Of a stretch of 64,000 nt of DNA, positions 49,887 through 59,849 are shown piece by piece. Position 1 is the stretch's first letter, and every line of letters starts with the position of its first letter. The notes beneath the pieces were generated by a model that was not told the origin of the DNA, ran no database searches, and worked only from the letters and a program-made list of their open reading frames with translations. Origin of the DNA: Methylophaga sp. (lineage in GTDB: Bacteria; Pseudomonadota; Gammaproteobacteria; Nitrosococcales; Methylophagaceae); assembly GCF_009711715.1 (NCBI RefSeq), contig NZ_VENF01000004.1, positions 186,001 through 250,000 of the forward strand, given 5' to 3'. The translations under genes and the position numbers were made by a program.

Positions 49887-51149
49887 TTACCAGTACCACA
49901 GCCAGGCTGCCAGCATGCCCGCTATACCGGCCAGTGACAAAGGCAGCGCCGCCTTAATTCCTAATTCCCGGCCCCCAATCAGGCCGCACATCAGCGCTTT
50001 GACCAGGCTGTTAACCCCGGCCGCAATGACGCAGCCCATCACAAACAGCCGGATCGCCAGATCATTATCGGCCATGCCGATCAAAGACAGCATCATCGCA
50101 TCGACATCGGCCATTCCTGACACCGCTGCCAGTGTCATCAGACCCGCTTCACCATAGGTTTCGCGAAGCACGACACTGAGCAGCATCACTGCGGTCAGGA
50201 TAGCACCGAAGGTCAGAGCGGTTTTCAATTCCAGCGGATTTTGCAAGGTGGACGACGTACCGAGCGAGGTTGAGGCTTTTCCATGGCGGTACAGTAATAA
50301 TGGCAGATAAGTCACCAGCGCCATCAGCACGACCGGTGGCCATAAGTGACTGAGCAGTGATGGTGCCAATACGCCGACCACAATCAGCATCCTGACATAC
50401 ATCGTGCCGCAGGCAATCAGCACGCCGCTGGAGGCCACCGGCACCACATCCCGGTTCTGTTTCCCCAGTCTTGATAGATGCAGGGTCACCGCCGTTGAAG
50501 AAGCCAGACCACCAAACAGGCCGGTAAACAGAATCCCGCGGTGAGCACCACCGATTTTGATGGCAAAATAACCGACAAAGGAAATCGTCGCGATCACGAC
50601 GACCATCATCCAGATTCGATAAGGATTGAGCGCCTCCCAGGGACCAAAGCCCTGATCGGGTAACACCGGCAGCATCACGACCGATATCAGCAACAGTTTA
50701 ATGCCGGCACGCAGTTCTTCCAGTTGCAGCTTGCTGACTAGCCCGTGCAACTGCGGCTTGTAACTGAGCAGCAGCACCGTCACCACCGCCGCGGCCGAGG
50801 CCTGGATGATCTCACCGGACGTGGCCAAGGCTGCCAGCACAAACACCAACAGGGCGGCCACCAGACTGGTAATGCCCCACTCTCGTTCCTGGCGTTGCTT
50901 AAGCAGGAAGATGGAACCGACCACCAGACTGAGGGCCATAAAGCCCAGCCCCAGTACCAGCGGGCCGAAGATCTCGGCCAGCATGCCGAATACCCCGCCG
51001 AGCAAGCCTATCAGGCCATAGGTGCGGACACCGGCGATGCGCTGACCTTCTACACTGTCACGTTCCTGCCAGCCTCGTTCAACACCGATCATCAAACCGA
51101 TGGCCAGTGCCACCAGCAGGTAATACAGGCTCTCAATCTCAGGGGTCAT
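49887..51149 (-). CDS. MgtC/SapB-related DUF4010 membrane protein
   Basis: Integral membrane protein of 420 residues and about 12 helices. The N-terminal third is MgtC-like (LLVALAIGLMIGVERGWQER and GVRTYGLIGLLGGVFG). The rest is DUF4010, with GGAHRGILFTGLFGGLASSTAVTLHLS and SGMADVDAMMLSL. The family is of unknown transport function. It starts with ATG at 51149 after AGGAG and lies 43 bp upstream of the signal-peptidase-like gene on the same strand. Confidence 0.88.
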   Translation of the reverse strand: MTPEIESLYYLLVALAIGLMIGVERGWQERDSVEGQRIAGVRTYGLIGLLGGVFGMLAEIFGPLVLGLGFMALSLVVGSIFLLKQRQEREWGITSLVAALLVFVLAALATSGEIIQASAAAVVTVLLLSYKPQLHGLVSKLQLEELRAGIKLLLISVVMLPVLPDQGFGPWEALNPYRIWMMVVVIATISFVGYFAIKIGGAHRGILFTGLFGGLASSTAVTLHLSRLGKQNRDVVPVASSGVLIACGTMYVRMLIVVGVLAPSLLSHLWPPVVLMALVTYLPLLLYRHGKASTSLGTSSTLQNPLELKTALTFGAILTAVMLLSVVLRETYGEAGLMTLAAVSGMADVDAMMLSLIGMADNDLAIRLFVMGCVIAAGVNSLVKALMCGLIGGRELGIKAALPLSLAGIAGMLAAWLWYW

Positions 51150-51463
51150 GATCGCCCACTCCTTTGTCTGTCACCACTTAATCAACAGTGCTATTGTGCC
51201 AACGAGCCGTTATTCGATCGCCGCTGCGGCGAGATGGCTCTGTTCTTCAAGAGACTACCGGCCGAATCGCGCCACACAAGCTTCAGATACCGCTCATAAT
51301 CCAGCTGCAGCATGGTTTGATTTTAAACCGGTCTTTAATTGACTGCTTTTATAAACAAATAATTTAATCACGACAGTACCGTGTCGATAAATACATTACA
51401 CCATGCACGTTGTGTATTAATATTCGGGGGTTAAATCCGATCAGCCAATTCTGATTTACAGGC
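51150..51463. other. 314-bp divergent spacer, DUF4010 gene / GGDEF-EAL gene
   Basis: No gene is seen. The left half contains the nested hairpin listed separately. The right half is AT-rich and holds GGTTT-GATTTT-AAACC (51314-51329) and CGACA-GTACCG-TGTCG (51371-51386), possible regulator sites. A TTGACT at 51339-51344 lacks a well-spaced -10 box. Confidence 0.5.
51204..51240 (-). promoter_or_regulatory. Nested hairpin in the leader of the DUF4010 gene
   Basis: The inner arms TCGCCGC (51218-51224) and GCGGCGA (51226-51232) are perfect with a single-base loop, in practice a 5-bp stem. Outer arms GAGCC (51204-51208) and GGCTC (51236-51240) extend it across an asymmetric internal loop. It lies 55 bp before the DUF4010 start codon and would be in its 5' leader. 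There is no T run, so it is not a terminator. It does not match any riboswitch I know. Confidence 0.4.
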
Positions 51464-54400
51464 ATGTTGAAGAGTCGGCACAAAAACTGGAAATTCAGGA
51501 GTATGAAACAACCGACTCGTAATACCAGCCCCGAACAAAAGTATTTACAGTTTCTGGAATGCCTTGACCGGGTCAATCTGATCATTCAGCGGGCAGATAA
51601 TCTTGAGCAGATGATGCAATCCTTGCTGGCAGAAATGCTGGCAGTGTTCGACTGTGATCGTGCCTGGCTGCTCTACCCCTGTGACCCGTCAGCCGAATAC
51701 TGGCAAATACCGGTGGCCTGTGCCAACCCGGACTATCCTCTCGCGCTTCCTACCGGCGTGGATCACCCCATGCAGCCGCCCATCGCCGAAATCATCCGGC
51801 AATGTCTCAACGACTCCGGACCGTTCACGTCCAGCCCCGGCATTGATATCAATCAAACCACGGGCACTGTCACCAATGACGAGGTTGCAAGCTTTCTCGG
51901 CCTCACAGTCGCACCAAAAACCGGCAAACCCTGGTTGTTCGGCTTGCATCAGTGCGCCTACCACAGAAACTGGAGCGATGACGAACAGCGTCTTTTCAAT
52001 GAGATTGGCAGCCGTGTGGCGGAAGGTCTCAACACGCTGCTGGTTACCCGCGAACTTCGGGATAGCGAAGAACGTTTCCGCCATGCCTTCGAATTCGCCG
52101 GTATCGGTATGGGTATACTCAGCATTGAGGGCCGCTGGCTACGTGCCAATCAGGTAATTTGCACCATGCTGGGTTATGACGAAGCGCAACTACGGCAATT
52201 AACTTTCCAGGAACTGACTCACCCGGATGACCTCATCAAGGGTCGCGAGGATCTGCAGCGGCTTATCACCGGTGAGCTCCCATTTATACAGCTGGAAAAG
52301 CGCTACCGTCACCGTCAGGGACACTATCTATGGGCTAAACTCACCACCAGCATTGTCCGTGATGACAGCGATCAGCCTCTGTACTTTGTGTCGCAGATTG
52401 AAAACATCGATCAATACAAAAAGACTGAAGATGAAATCGCCCTACTGAGCTTTGCCATCAACCGTGTCGGTGAGAGTGTCTATCTGATGAGTGAAGACGC
52501 GCATTTTCGCTACATCAATGACGAAGTCTGTCGCCAGTTGGGCTACCAGCGTGATGAATTGCTGCACAAGATGCGTGTACCGGATGTCGATCCCAATTGC
52601 CCGTTTTCACGCTGGCAGGCGCATTGGCAGAAACTCAAACAGGAACAGTCGATCACTCTGGAAAGTAGTCATCTCAGCAAAACCGGCAAGCTGATACCGG
52701 TTGAAATCAATGCCAATTATTTTGAGTACAACCATAAGGGTTACAACCTGGCGCTGGTGCGTGACATCAGTGAACGAAAACAGGCCGAACAAGCACAACG
52801 CAATACTGAACGGGCCCTGCGTGAACAGGAAGAACGGTTCCGCCAGATGGCGGAAAATATTGAAGAAGTTTTCTGGCTGACGGACGTTCCCAAACAACAG
52901 GTGCTCTACGTCAGTCCAGCCTATGAGGCCATTTGGGGACTGAGCAGAGAAAGCCTCTACAAGTCGCCCACACAATGGCTGGAATGTATCCACCCTGACG
53001 ACCGTGACAGAGTCACCTGGTCTGCTTTTCATCAACAGATAAGCGGCGATTATGACATTGAATATCGGATTACCCGACCTGACGGCGGTGTACGTCACAT
53101 CCATGATCGTGCTTTTCCGATCCGGGACGAAGCCGGCAAGCCCTATCGTATTGCCGGCATCGCACAGGACATTACCGACCGTAAGGAGCAGGAAGCGCAC
53201 ATACAATACCTCGCCTATCATGACGCCCTGACCGGGCTGCCAAACCGGGCACTGGTGATGGATCGTCTGGAGCATGGCACTGCCCAGGCCGACCGGCATC
53301 AGGATATTCTGGCTGTACTGTTTCTCGATCTGGATCGCTTCAAAACCATCAATGACACACTGGGCCACCCGGCGGGCGATTCACTGCTGCAACAAACCGC
53401 GAAACGACTGATGGCAACATTACGGGATGAAGATACCGTGGGGCGGGTTGGTGGCGATGAATTCCTGATATTGCTGCCGGAGCTGAATTCACTGGAAGAT
53501 GTCGGCCATGTTGCCGAAAAGATTCTCGCATCGCTCACCGCTCCCTTTCTTGTGGCTGACTATGAACTGCATGTCAGTGCCAGTATCGGTATCAGTATCT
53601 ATCCTCGTGATGCGGATAACGCTGAAGCATTGATTAAATATGCCGACAGCGCACTGTATCTTGCCAAGGAACAGGGCCGCAGTACTTTCCGCTTTTTCAG
53701 CCCGGAACTCGATAGCACTGTACGTGCCCGGCTGCACCTGGAAAATGATCTGCGTTCAGCGATAGATAGGAACCAGCTGTTTCTGGAATATCAACCGCTG
53801 ATGAACCTGGAATCGGGTCGTTGCAGCGGTGCCGAAGCGCTGCTGCGCTGGCAGCATCCTCAGCACGGCCTGATTTGCCCCGATGATTTCATTCCTATTG
53901 CGGAAGAAACCGGGCTGATTATTCCCATTGGCGAATGGGTCTTGACCACAGCCTGTCTTCAGGCCCGGCTCTGGCAAGAAGCCGGGATGGCTGATTTCCG
54001 GATCTCGGTCAACCTGTCACGGCGTCAGCTTGAACAACCCGGCTTGCCGGCGACTTTACGGCAGATACTTGACAAGACCGGCTGTCCGCCACAACTGCTG
54101 GAACTGGAAATCACCGAGTCCAGCACCATGAACAACCCCGAACAGGCGATCATCAGGCTCAATGCACTGCATGAAATGGGTATCGGCCTGGCGCTGGATG
54201 ATTTTGGCACCGGTTATTCCAGCCTGGCTTACCTCAAACGCTTTCCATTGGATCGGATGAAAATTGACCGTTCCTTTGTCGAAGGCATCGCTGATGACAG
54301 CGATGATATGGCGATAGTGCAGACCACGATCGTACTGGCACGACAGTTACGTCTCAAGGTGGTCGCCGAGGGCGTGGAAACCAGCGCACAACAAGCCTTT

Positions 54401-54508
54401 CTGCGGGCACTGGGTTGTGATGAAATTCAGGGTTACCTGTTCGCCAGACCGATGTCCGCTGACGCCGTAACAAATCATTGCGCCTTAGCCCGGCCCCCAC
54501 TGAAATAG
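51464..54508 (+). CDS. GAF-PAS-GGDEF-EAL cyclic-di-GMP signalling protein
   Basis: Cytosolic protein of 1014 residues; it starts at ATG 51464 or possibly 51503. An N-terminal GAF-like domain (about 30-190) is followed by three PAS domains (about 205-320, 325-440, 455-570, the last ones with PAC signatures). The GGDEF domain (near 575-740) has an intact active site RVGGDEFLIL and an upstream RxxD inhibitory site (RDED) five residues before it. The EAL domain has EALLRW and DDFGTGYSSLAYLKRFPLDRMKIDRSF. Both synthesis and breakdown of c-di-GMP are possible. No membrane helices are seen. It is monocistronic. Confidence 0.95.
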   Translation: MLKSRHKNWKFRSMKQPTRNTSPEQKYLQFLECLDRVNLIIQRADNLEQMMQSLLAEMLAVFDCDRAWLLYPCDPSAEYWQIPVACANPDYPLALPTGVDHPMQPPIAEIIRQCLNDSGPFTSSPGIDINQTTGTVTNDEVASFLGLTVAPKTGKPWLFGLHQCAYHRNWSDDEQRLFNEIGSRVAEGLNTLLVTRELRDSEERFRHAFEFAGIGMGILSIEGRWLRANQVICTMLGYDEAQLRQLTFQELTHPDDLIKGREDLQRLITGELPFIQLEKRYRHRQGHYLWAKLTTSIVRDDSDQPLYFVSQIENIDQYKKTEDEIALLSFAINRVGESVYLMSEDAHFRYINDEVCRQLGYQRDELLHKMRVPDVDPNCPFSRWQAHWQKLKQEQSITLESSHLSKTGKLIPVEINANYFEYNHKGYNLALVRDISERKQAEQAQRNTERALREQEERFRQMAENIEEVFWLTDVPKQQVLYVSPAYEAIWGLSRESLYKSPTQWLECIHPDDRDRVTWSAFHQQISGDYDIEYRITRPDGGVRHIHDRAFPIRDEAGKPYRIAGIAQDITDRKEQEAHIQYLAYHDALTGLPNRALVMDRLEHGTAQADRHQDILAVLFLDLDRFKTINDTLGHPAGDSLLQQTAKRLMATLRDEDTVGRVGGDEFLILLPELNSLEDVGHVAEKILASLTAPFLVADYELHVSASIGISIYPRDADNAEALIKYADSALYLAKEQGRSTFRFFSPELDSTVRARLHLENDLRSAIDRNQLFLEYQPLMNLESGRCSGAEALLRWQHPQHGLICPDDFIPIAEETGLIIPIGEWVLTTACLQARLWQEAGMADFRISVNLSRRQLEQPGLPATLRQILDKTGCPPQLLELEITESSTMNNPEQAIIRLNALHEMGIGLALDDFGTGYSSLAYLKRFPLDRMKIDRSFVEGIADDSDDMAIVQTTIVLARQLRLKVVAEGVETSAQQAFLRALGCDEIQGYLFARPMSADAVTNHCALARPPLK

Positions 54509-54530
54509 AGCCTTTCAATGATTGTTAAGC

Positions 54531-55442
54531 TTACTGTTGCTTATCCTTCCATCGCCAGAAAGCGGCCAACAGTGAGCCACTGATATTGTGCCAGATACTG
54601 AACATCGCACCGGGTAGTGCCGCCATCGCCGCAAAGTTCTTCAAGGCCAGTGCCACGGCCAGTCCGGAGTTCTGCATACCGACCTCGATGGCCAGAGTCC
54701 GGCAGATCGTCTCTGGATAGCCGAAACAGCGCCCTGCCAGATACCCCAGCGTCAGCCCCAGTAAATTATGCAGTCCCACCGCAAGCAGCAGTGCCATCGA
54801 TAAGCCGGCCATGCTGTCCTTATTCAAGGCGAACACAATGGCAATGATAAAAACGATTGCCAGCGTGGCCAGCATGGGGCAAAACTGCTGAATCGGTGTC
54901 ACAAGCCGCGGCAAACACTGATTCAGCAACATGCCGCCCGCGACCGGCGCAATCACCAGCATCAGTATCGTCTGTAGCATCGACCCTACCGGCACCGCGA
55001 TGGCCGCATCGATGTAAAGCCAGCTGAGCCAAGGCGTCAATATCACTGCCAGCAGGGTCGACAGCGCTGTCAATGTGATCGACAAAGCGACATTACCGCC
55101 TGCGAGATAGGTCATCACATTCGACGCGGTACCACCGGGGCTGGCACCGACCAGTATCAGTCCGGTCGCCAGTAATGTATCCAGCGCCAGTCCCCGGCCG
55201 ATCAGCCAGGCAAGCAGCGGCATTAATATAAACTGCAGGCTGACACCCAGCGCTATCAGCAGCGGCAGGGTCAACACACGACGAAAGTCCCGCAAGCTGA
55301 GTGTCAGGCCCATCGCGAACATGATCAATGCCAGCAGTGGCAGAATCGCTGGCTTCAAACTCAGGAACCAGCTGGTCTGCCACCAGGCCAGCAGACACAT
55401 CAATATGGCCCAGAGCGGGAGAAATCGGCTTAAACTCATCAT
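54531..55442 (-). CDS. BASS-family (bile acid:sodium symporter-like) transporter
   Basis: Membrane protein of 303 residues with about ten helices. Family phrases are MFAMGLTLSLRDFRRVL, ILVGASPGGTASNVMTYLAGGNVALS (the sodium-binding crossover helix) and TLAIEVGMQNSGLAVALA. Bacterial members move organic acids, pantoate or unknown anions with sodium; bile acids are an unlikely substrate here. It converges on the GGDEF-EAL gene and is divergent from the RND pump genes. Confidence 0.9.
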   Translation of the reverse strand: MMSLSRFLPLWAILMCLLAWWQTSWFLSLKPAILPLLALIMFAMGLTLSLRDFRRVLTLPLLIALGVSLQFILMPLLAWLIGRGLALDTLLATGLILVGASPGGTASNVMTYLAGGNVALSITLTALSTLLAVILTPWLSWLYIDAAIAVPVGSMLQTILMLVIAPVAGGMLLNQCLPRLVTPIQQFCPMLATLAIVFIIAIVFALNKDSMAGLSMALLLAVGLHNLLGLTLGYLAGRCFGYPETICRTLAIEVGMQNSGLAVALALKNFAAMAALPGAMFSIWHNISGSLLAAFWRWKDKQQ

Positions 55443-55617
55443 ATGTAAAAGAATGTAAACATAGGCACTCGCTACTTGCCATCGTGGTCTGTCCGATCAT
55501 TAAATTAGCCTTTTTCAGCGCTTTGGTTAAGCCTGCCGGGAACTAAACACGGGGTTCATGCCCCTATACCTCTGGTCACAACCAGACCAAACGGACTTTT
55601 TTGCAACAGGATTACTC

Positions 55618-56664
55618 ATGCGACATCTAAGCTGGCTGCTGTTCAGCCTTTTCTGCCTGACTGTCAATGCTGATGATGCCACCCCGGTGTCAACTGCCAC
55701 ACCAACTCAATCCGCGATTGCGGAAACCCTGAGTCTCTCCGGCTCACTGACGGCAGAAAAACAGGCGATGCTGTCACCGCGGGTCGACGGTCTGGTCAAG
55801 TCAGTGCTGGTCGATGCCGGCTATGAAGTCAATCAGGGCGATCTCCTGATCCAGCTGGATCCGGCCATTGCCAGCCAGCAGTATGCTCAGACCCAGGCTG
55901 CCACCGCCGAAGCCGAAGCTGCCCGTAACGAAGCGCAGCGTCTGGTCAATGAGGCCGAGAGCCTGCGCAAGAAAAACTACATTTCCGAAAGCGAACTGGC
56001 CAACCGTCAATCCAATCTGGCGCTGGCTGAAGCGGCACTGGTCGCCGCCAAAGCAACTGAAAGAGCCGCACTGGAACAACTGCGACGACATGATTTGCCA
56101 GCGCCTTTCAGCGGCGTTATCAGTGCCAAAATGACCGAGGCCGGTGAATGGGTTAACCGGGGTACAGCGGTACTGGAACTGGTGGCGACCGATAAAGTGC
56201 GGCTTGATGTCAAAGTACCGCAGGAGCAGTTTTCTTCGGTCAGTCAGGACAGCCCGGTGGAAGTAATCCCCGATGTCTATCCCAACCGTCGCCTGCCCGG
56301 CCAGATCAGTGCGATTGTGCCGGTCAGTGATCCGCAGGCGCGGGCTTTTCTGGTTCGTGTCGTGGTAGATGCCTCGGATATCGATCTGCTGCCCGGCACC
56401 TCTGCTACCGCCGTGATCGGCCTCAATGGCGACGGGGGACAGAAACTGCTGATTCCCCGTGATGCGCTGTTACTCCACCCGGATGGCGGTTACAGTGTGT
56501 TTGTCGTCAACAACGATGTCGCCGAACGCAGACAGGTCACTATCGGCCAGCAAAGCCAGAGCGGTGTCAGTGTGCTTGAAGGGCTGGAGGCCGATGCCCG
56601 GGTGGTGATACGGGGAAATGAAGTCTTGCGTGATGGTCAGTCTGTCACTGTCGTCAACCCATAA
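55618..56664 (+). CDS. RND efflux periplasmic adaptor (MFP/HlyD family)
   Basis: Periplasmic adaptor of 348 residues joining an RND pump to an outer-membrane channel. The ATG at 55618 has AGGA six bases upstream and starts a signal peptide (MRHLSWLLFSLFCLTVNA). A lipoyl half-motif (MLSPRVDGLVKSVLVDAGYEVNQGD, 51-75) is followed by an alpha-helical hairpin rich in Ala, Glu and Gln (84-150). The second lipoyl half (LPAPFSGVISAKMTEAGEWV) and a beta-barrel domain follow. There is no lipobox. It lies 15 bp ahead of the pump gene. Confidence 0.92.
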   Translation: MRHLSWLLFSLFCLTVNADDATPVSTATPTQSAIAETLSLSGSLTAEKQAMLSPRVDGLVKSVLVDAGYEVNQGDLLIQLDPAIASQQYAQTQAATAEAEAARNEAQRLVNEAESLRKKNYISESELANRQSNLALAEAALVAAKATERAALEQLRRHDLPAPFSGVISAKMTEAGEWVNRGTAVLELVATDKVRLDVKVPQEQFSSVSQDSPVEVIPDVYPNRRLPGQISAIVPVSDPQARAFLVRVVVDASDIDLLPGTSATAVIGLNGDGGQKLLIPRDALLLHPDGGYSVFVVNNDVAERRQVTIGQQSQSGVSVLEGLEADARVVIRGNEVLRDGQSVTVVNP

Positions 56665-56679
56665 CAGGCTGTTTTAATC

Positions 56680-59600
56680 ATGCTGGAAGCGCCAATCAGA
56701 AACGGAAAATTGCTGACGGTGATCGTGCTTATCATCGTCGTGCTGGGTATTGCGGCCGCTACCCGCATCCCCATCCAGATGATTCCTGACCTGGATGTCC
56801 GCACTATCAGTGTCGTCACCGGCTGGCCGGGCGCAACCCCGCAGGATGTGGAAAAAGAAATTCTGATTGAACAGGAACGCTATCTGCGCAGCGTTCCCAA
56901 CATGACGCGGATGGAGTCGCTGGCTGATACCGGTCAGGCGCAGATTGAAATGGAATTTCCTTTCGGCGTTGATATCAACGAAACCCTGATCGAAGTCTCC
57001 AATGCCCTGAGCCAGGTCCCCAGTTATCCGGAAAATGTCGATCAACCCACGATTCGCAGCAGCTCCTTTTCTGAAAACGCGTTTATGTATTTTGCGGTCA
57101 AGCCGCTGCCCGGCAATCCGCTTCAGCTTGATATGGATATGGTTACCGACTTTGTCGATGACGATATCCGTCCGCGTATGGAGCGGGTCAGCGGCGTGTC
57201 AGAAGTGCAGCTCCGCGGCGGTGCCGAACGGCAGATTCAAATCACCATCGACCCGGCCAAGCTGGCTCAGCGTGGGTTGACGCTGACTGAAGTCCGCGAT
57301 GCGATTCGAGAACGCAACCGGGATACTTCAGCCGGTGATCTGGATGATGGCAAACGCCGTTATTTCATCCGTACCACCGGCCGCTTTCAGGATATTCAAA
57401 GCCTGGAAGAGCTCACCCTGGCACACCGCAACAATACCGATATCAAGCTCAAGGACGTGGGCGAGGTCCGTCTTGATCACTACGAAGTCCGCAATATTGC
57501 CATTGTCAACAACGAAGAAGCGCTGACCATGGCGGTCAAGCGTGAGTCCGGCTCCAACGTCATTAATATCAAGGAGGAGATGCTCAAGGTTGTCGAGGAA
57601 ATCCGTCAGGACCAGCTGCATCCTAACGGGATGACAATTGAGCTGATCGGTGATGATGTCCGTTATGTACAGGCCTCAGTGGATAAGGTCAGCTCCAACC
57701 TGGCCCTGGGTGCCGTGCTGGCGACCCTGGTGTTGTTTCTGTTCCTGCGCTCGGGTCGCGCCACCCTGATCGGCCTGATGGGCATGCCGGTCTGTACCAT
57801 TGCCGCCTTCCTCGGACTGCTCGCCTTCGATCGCACACTCAATGTCATTTCGCTGGCTGGTATCGCCTTTGCTATTGGTATGACCGTGGATAACACCATC
57901 GTGGTGCTGGAAAGTATCGAGCAATGCCGACGACGCGGACTGGACCGCATTCAGGCGGCGATCACCGGGGTGCGTGAAGTCTGGACCGCGGTACTGGCCT
58001 CCAGTATGACCACCGTGCTGGTGTTTGCGCCGGTATTGTTTGTGCAGGAAGAAGCCGGTCAGCTTTATTCTGATATCGCGATTGCCATTTCCACTGCGAT
58101 TCTTGCCTCAATGCTGTTTGCCGTCGGCGTGGTACCCGCCGCCTGTGCCCGGGTCGGTTTCGGTGATGATCGGGATCACGGCGATGATCTGGCTCACCCC
58201 GGTCCTATTCTCAAATCGATCAGCTGGCTCAACGGCGGCCCCCTGCGCCGGTTTGCCTGTATCGTTCTGATTTTTGCCGGCACCATGGGCGCGGGTGTCT
58301 ATCTGATGCCTCCGGCTGAATATCTGCCGGAGGGCGAGGAGCCGAAGGCCTTCAGCGTCATGACCGCCCCGCCTGGCTACAACCTGTCGGAAATGCAGAA
58401 AATCGGTGAAGAAATCCGCGGTCATCTGGCAGCGGCACTGGATGCCGATCCTGCCAAATTCGTGAACGGCGAACATGAACTGCCGTCGCTCAAATATTAC
58501 TTCCAGCGCATTGCACCGGGGGTGGTCTGGGTGTTGAGTGAACCGACCCGTGATCAGGATATTGAGCCGATGATGAATGCGCTGACCGAAATGTTTGAGA
58601 GCTATCCGGGCATGCGTGGATTTTCCCACCGCGGTTCCATTATTGCCAGTAATCAGGGCGGAACCCGTGCGGTAAACCTGGATATTTCCGGGGCCGATCA
58701 GGAAAGCTTATATATCACCGCTGAAAACGCCTTGCGCAGTGCAGAGCGTCTGTTCGGGGATCCGCAGATCGAGTCTGAACCCGCTGCCCTGTCACTGGAT
58801 CAACCTCTGGTTGAAGTGCGTCCGCACTGGGACCGGCTGGCCGAGGTCGGAATGACGGCAGATAACTTCGGCTATACCGTTGCCGCACTCAGTGACGGCG
58901 CCTATGTCGGTGAGTTCTTCATGGATGATGACAAAATCGATATGTTTATCTTCAGTGCAGCCGGCCAGAACCAGAAACTGGCGGATTTGTCGACGATGCC
59001 GATCATGACACCGGCAGGCACGGTGTTACCGCTCAATGCACTGGCCGATATTACAGAAACCGTCGACAGTGACCAGTTGCGCCGGGTCGACGGTCGGCGG
59101 ACCGTCACCTTGTCAATTATTCCACCACGCGAAATCGCGCTGGAAACCGCCGTTAATCGGGTCCGCACCCAGATGTTGCCGGATATGCAGGCCGCCGGAG
59201 AGGTTGCCAAAGGGGTATCAATCAGCATCTCCGGGGCTGCCGACCAGCTCGATGCGACCCGGGAATCCTTGTCCAGTAATCTGGTGATTGCCCTGATCCT
59301 GATTTACCTGCTGCTGGTGGCGATCTTCAGCCACTGGGGCTACCCGTTGTTGATTCTGACCACGGTACCGCTGGGTATCGCTGGTGGCATCGTCGGCCTG
59401 GTGGCCGTTAACCATGCCGGCCCGCTGCTCAATCTGGTCGGTCTGCCAGCCATCATTCAGCCTTTTGATATGATCACCATGCTGGGTTTTGTCATTCTGC
59501 TGGGCACCGTGGTCAATAACCCGATCCTGATTGTCGAGCAGACCCGCACTAATCTGCGCGATAAAGCCCTCTCTGTCCGCACTGCCGTCAATCAGGCGGT

Positions 59601-59847
59601 AGCGACCCGCCTGAGGCCGATTCTGATGTCGACCGCCACCACCGTATTCGGGCTGGCGCCGCTGGTCTTTATCCCGGGTGCCGGGACTGAACTCTATCGC
59701 GGCGTCGGTATTGTGGTGCTGGTCGGTATCCTATGTTCGATGATCGTTACGCTGACCTTCCTGCCCAGTCTGTTGATCACGGTGATGTCATGGGTACAGA
59801 AGCGTGAGCGCGCCGGACTGAATAAGGCTGTACCACAGGATAGCTGA
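56680..59847 (+). CDS. RND efflux pump inner-membrane subunit
   Basis: Proton-driven exporter of 1055 residues with 12 helices and two large periplasmic loops. It starts MLEAPIRNGKLLTVIVLIIVV. Helix 4 reads GIAFAIGMTVDNTIVVLESI, with Asp-Asn instead of the Asp-Asp of AcrB. Helix 10 reads LLGTVVNNPILIVEQ, with Asn in place of the relay lysine. That pattern is shared with a known SwrC-like subgroup, so it is not a defect. The substrate is unknown. No outer-membrane channel gene follows; the gene ends 2 bp from the convergent mgtC. Confidence 0.93.
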   Translation: MLEAPIRNGKLLTVIVLIIVVLGIAAATRIPIQMIPDLDVRTISVVTGWPGATPQDVEKEILIEQERYLRSVPNMTRMESLADTGQAQIEMEFPFGVDINETLIEVSNALSQVPSYPENVDQPTIRSSSFSENAFMYFAVKPLPGNPLQLDMDMVTDFVDDDIRPRMERVSGVSEVQLRGGAERQIQITIDPAKLAQRGLTLTEVRDAIRERNRDTSAGDLDDGKRRYFIRTTGRFQDIQSLEELTLAHRNNTDIKLKDVGEVRLDHYEVRNIAIVNNEEALTMAVKRESGSNVINIKEEMLKVVEEIRQDQLHPNGMTIELIGDDVRYVQASVDKVSSNLALGAVLATLVLFLFLRSGRATLIGLMGMPVCTIAAFLGLLAFDRTLNVISLAGIAFAIGMTVDNTIVVLESIEQCRRRGLDRIQAAITGVREVWTAVLASSMTTVLVFAPVLFVQEEAGQLYSDIAIAISTAILASMLFAVGVVPAACARVGFGDDRDHGDDLAHPGPILKSISWLNGGPLRRFACIVLIFAGTMGAGVYLMPPAEYLPEGEEPKAFSVMTAPPGYNLSEMQKIGEEIRGHLAAALDADPAKFVNGEHELPSLKYYFQRIAPGVVWVLSEPTRDQDIEPMMNALTEMFESYPGMRGFSHRGSIIASNQGGTRAVNLDISGADQESLYITAENALRSAERLFGDPQIESEPAALSLDQPLVEVRPHWDRLAEVGMTADNFGYTVAALSDGAYVGEFFMDDDKIDMFIFSAAGQNQKLADLSTMPIMTPAGTVLPLNALADITETVDSDQLRRVDGRRTVTLSIIPPREIALETAVNRVRTQMLPDMQAAGEVAKGVSISISGAADQLDATRESLSSNLVIALILIYLLLVAIFSHWGYPLLILTTVPLGIAGGIVGLVAVNHAGPLLNLVGLPAIIQPFDMITMLGFVILLGTVVNNPILIVEQTRTNLRDKALSVRTAVNQAVATRLRPILMSTATTVFGLAPLVFIPGAGTELYRGVGIVVLVGILCSMIVTLTFLPSLLITVMSWVQKRERAGLNKAVPQDS

Positions 59848-59849
59848 GC

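Noticed and set aside
56680..59847. Asp-Asn in helix 4 and Asn-Asn in helix 10 of the RND pump as signs of an inactive transporter
   Set aside because: The same VDN and VNN pattern is typical of a known SwrC-like RND subgroup, so it marks a subfamily and not decay.
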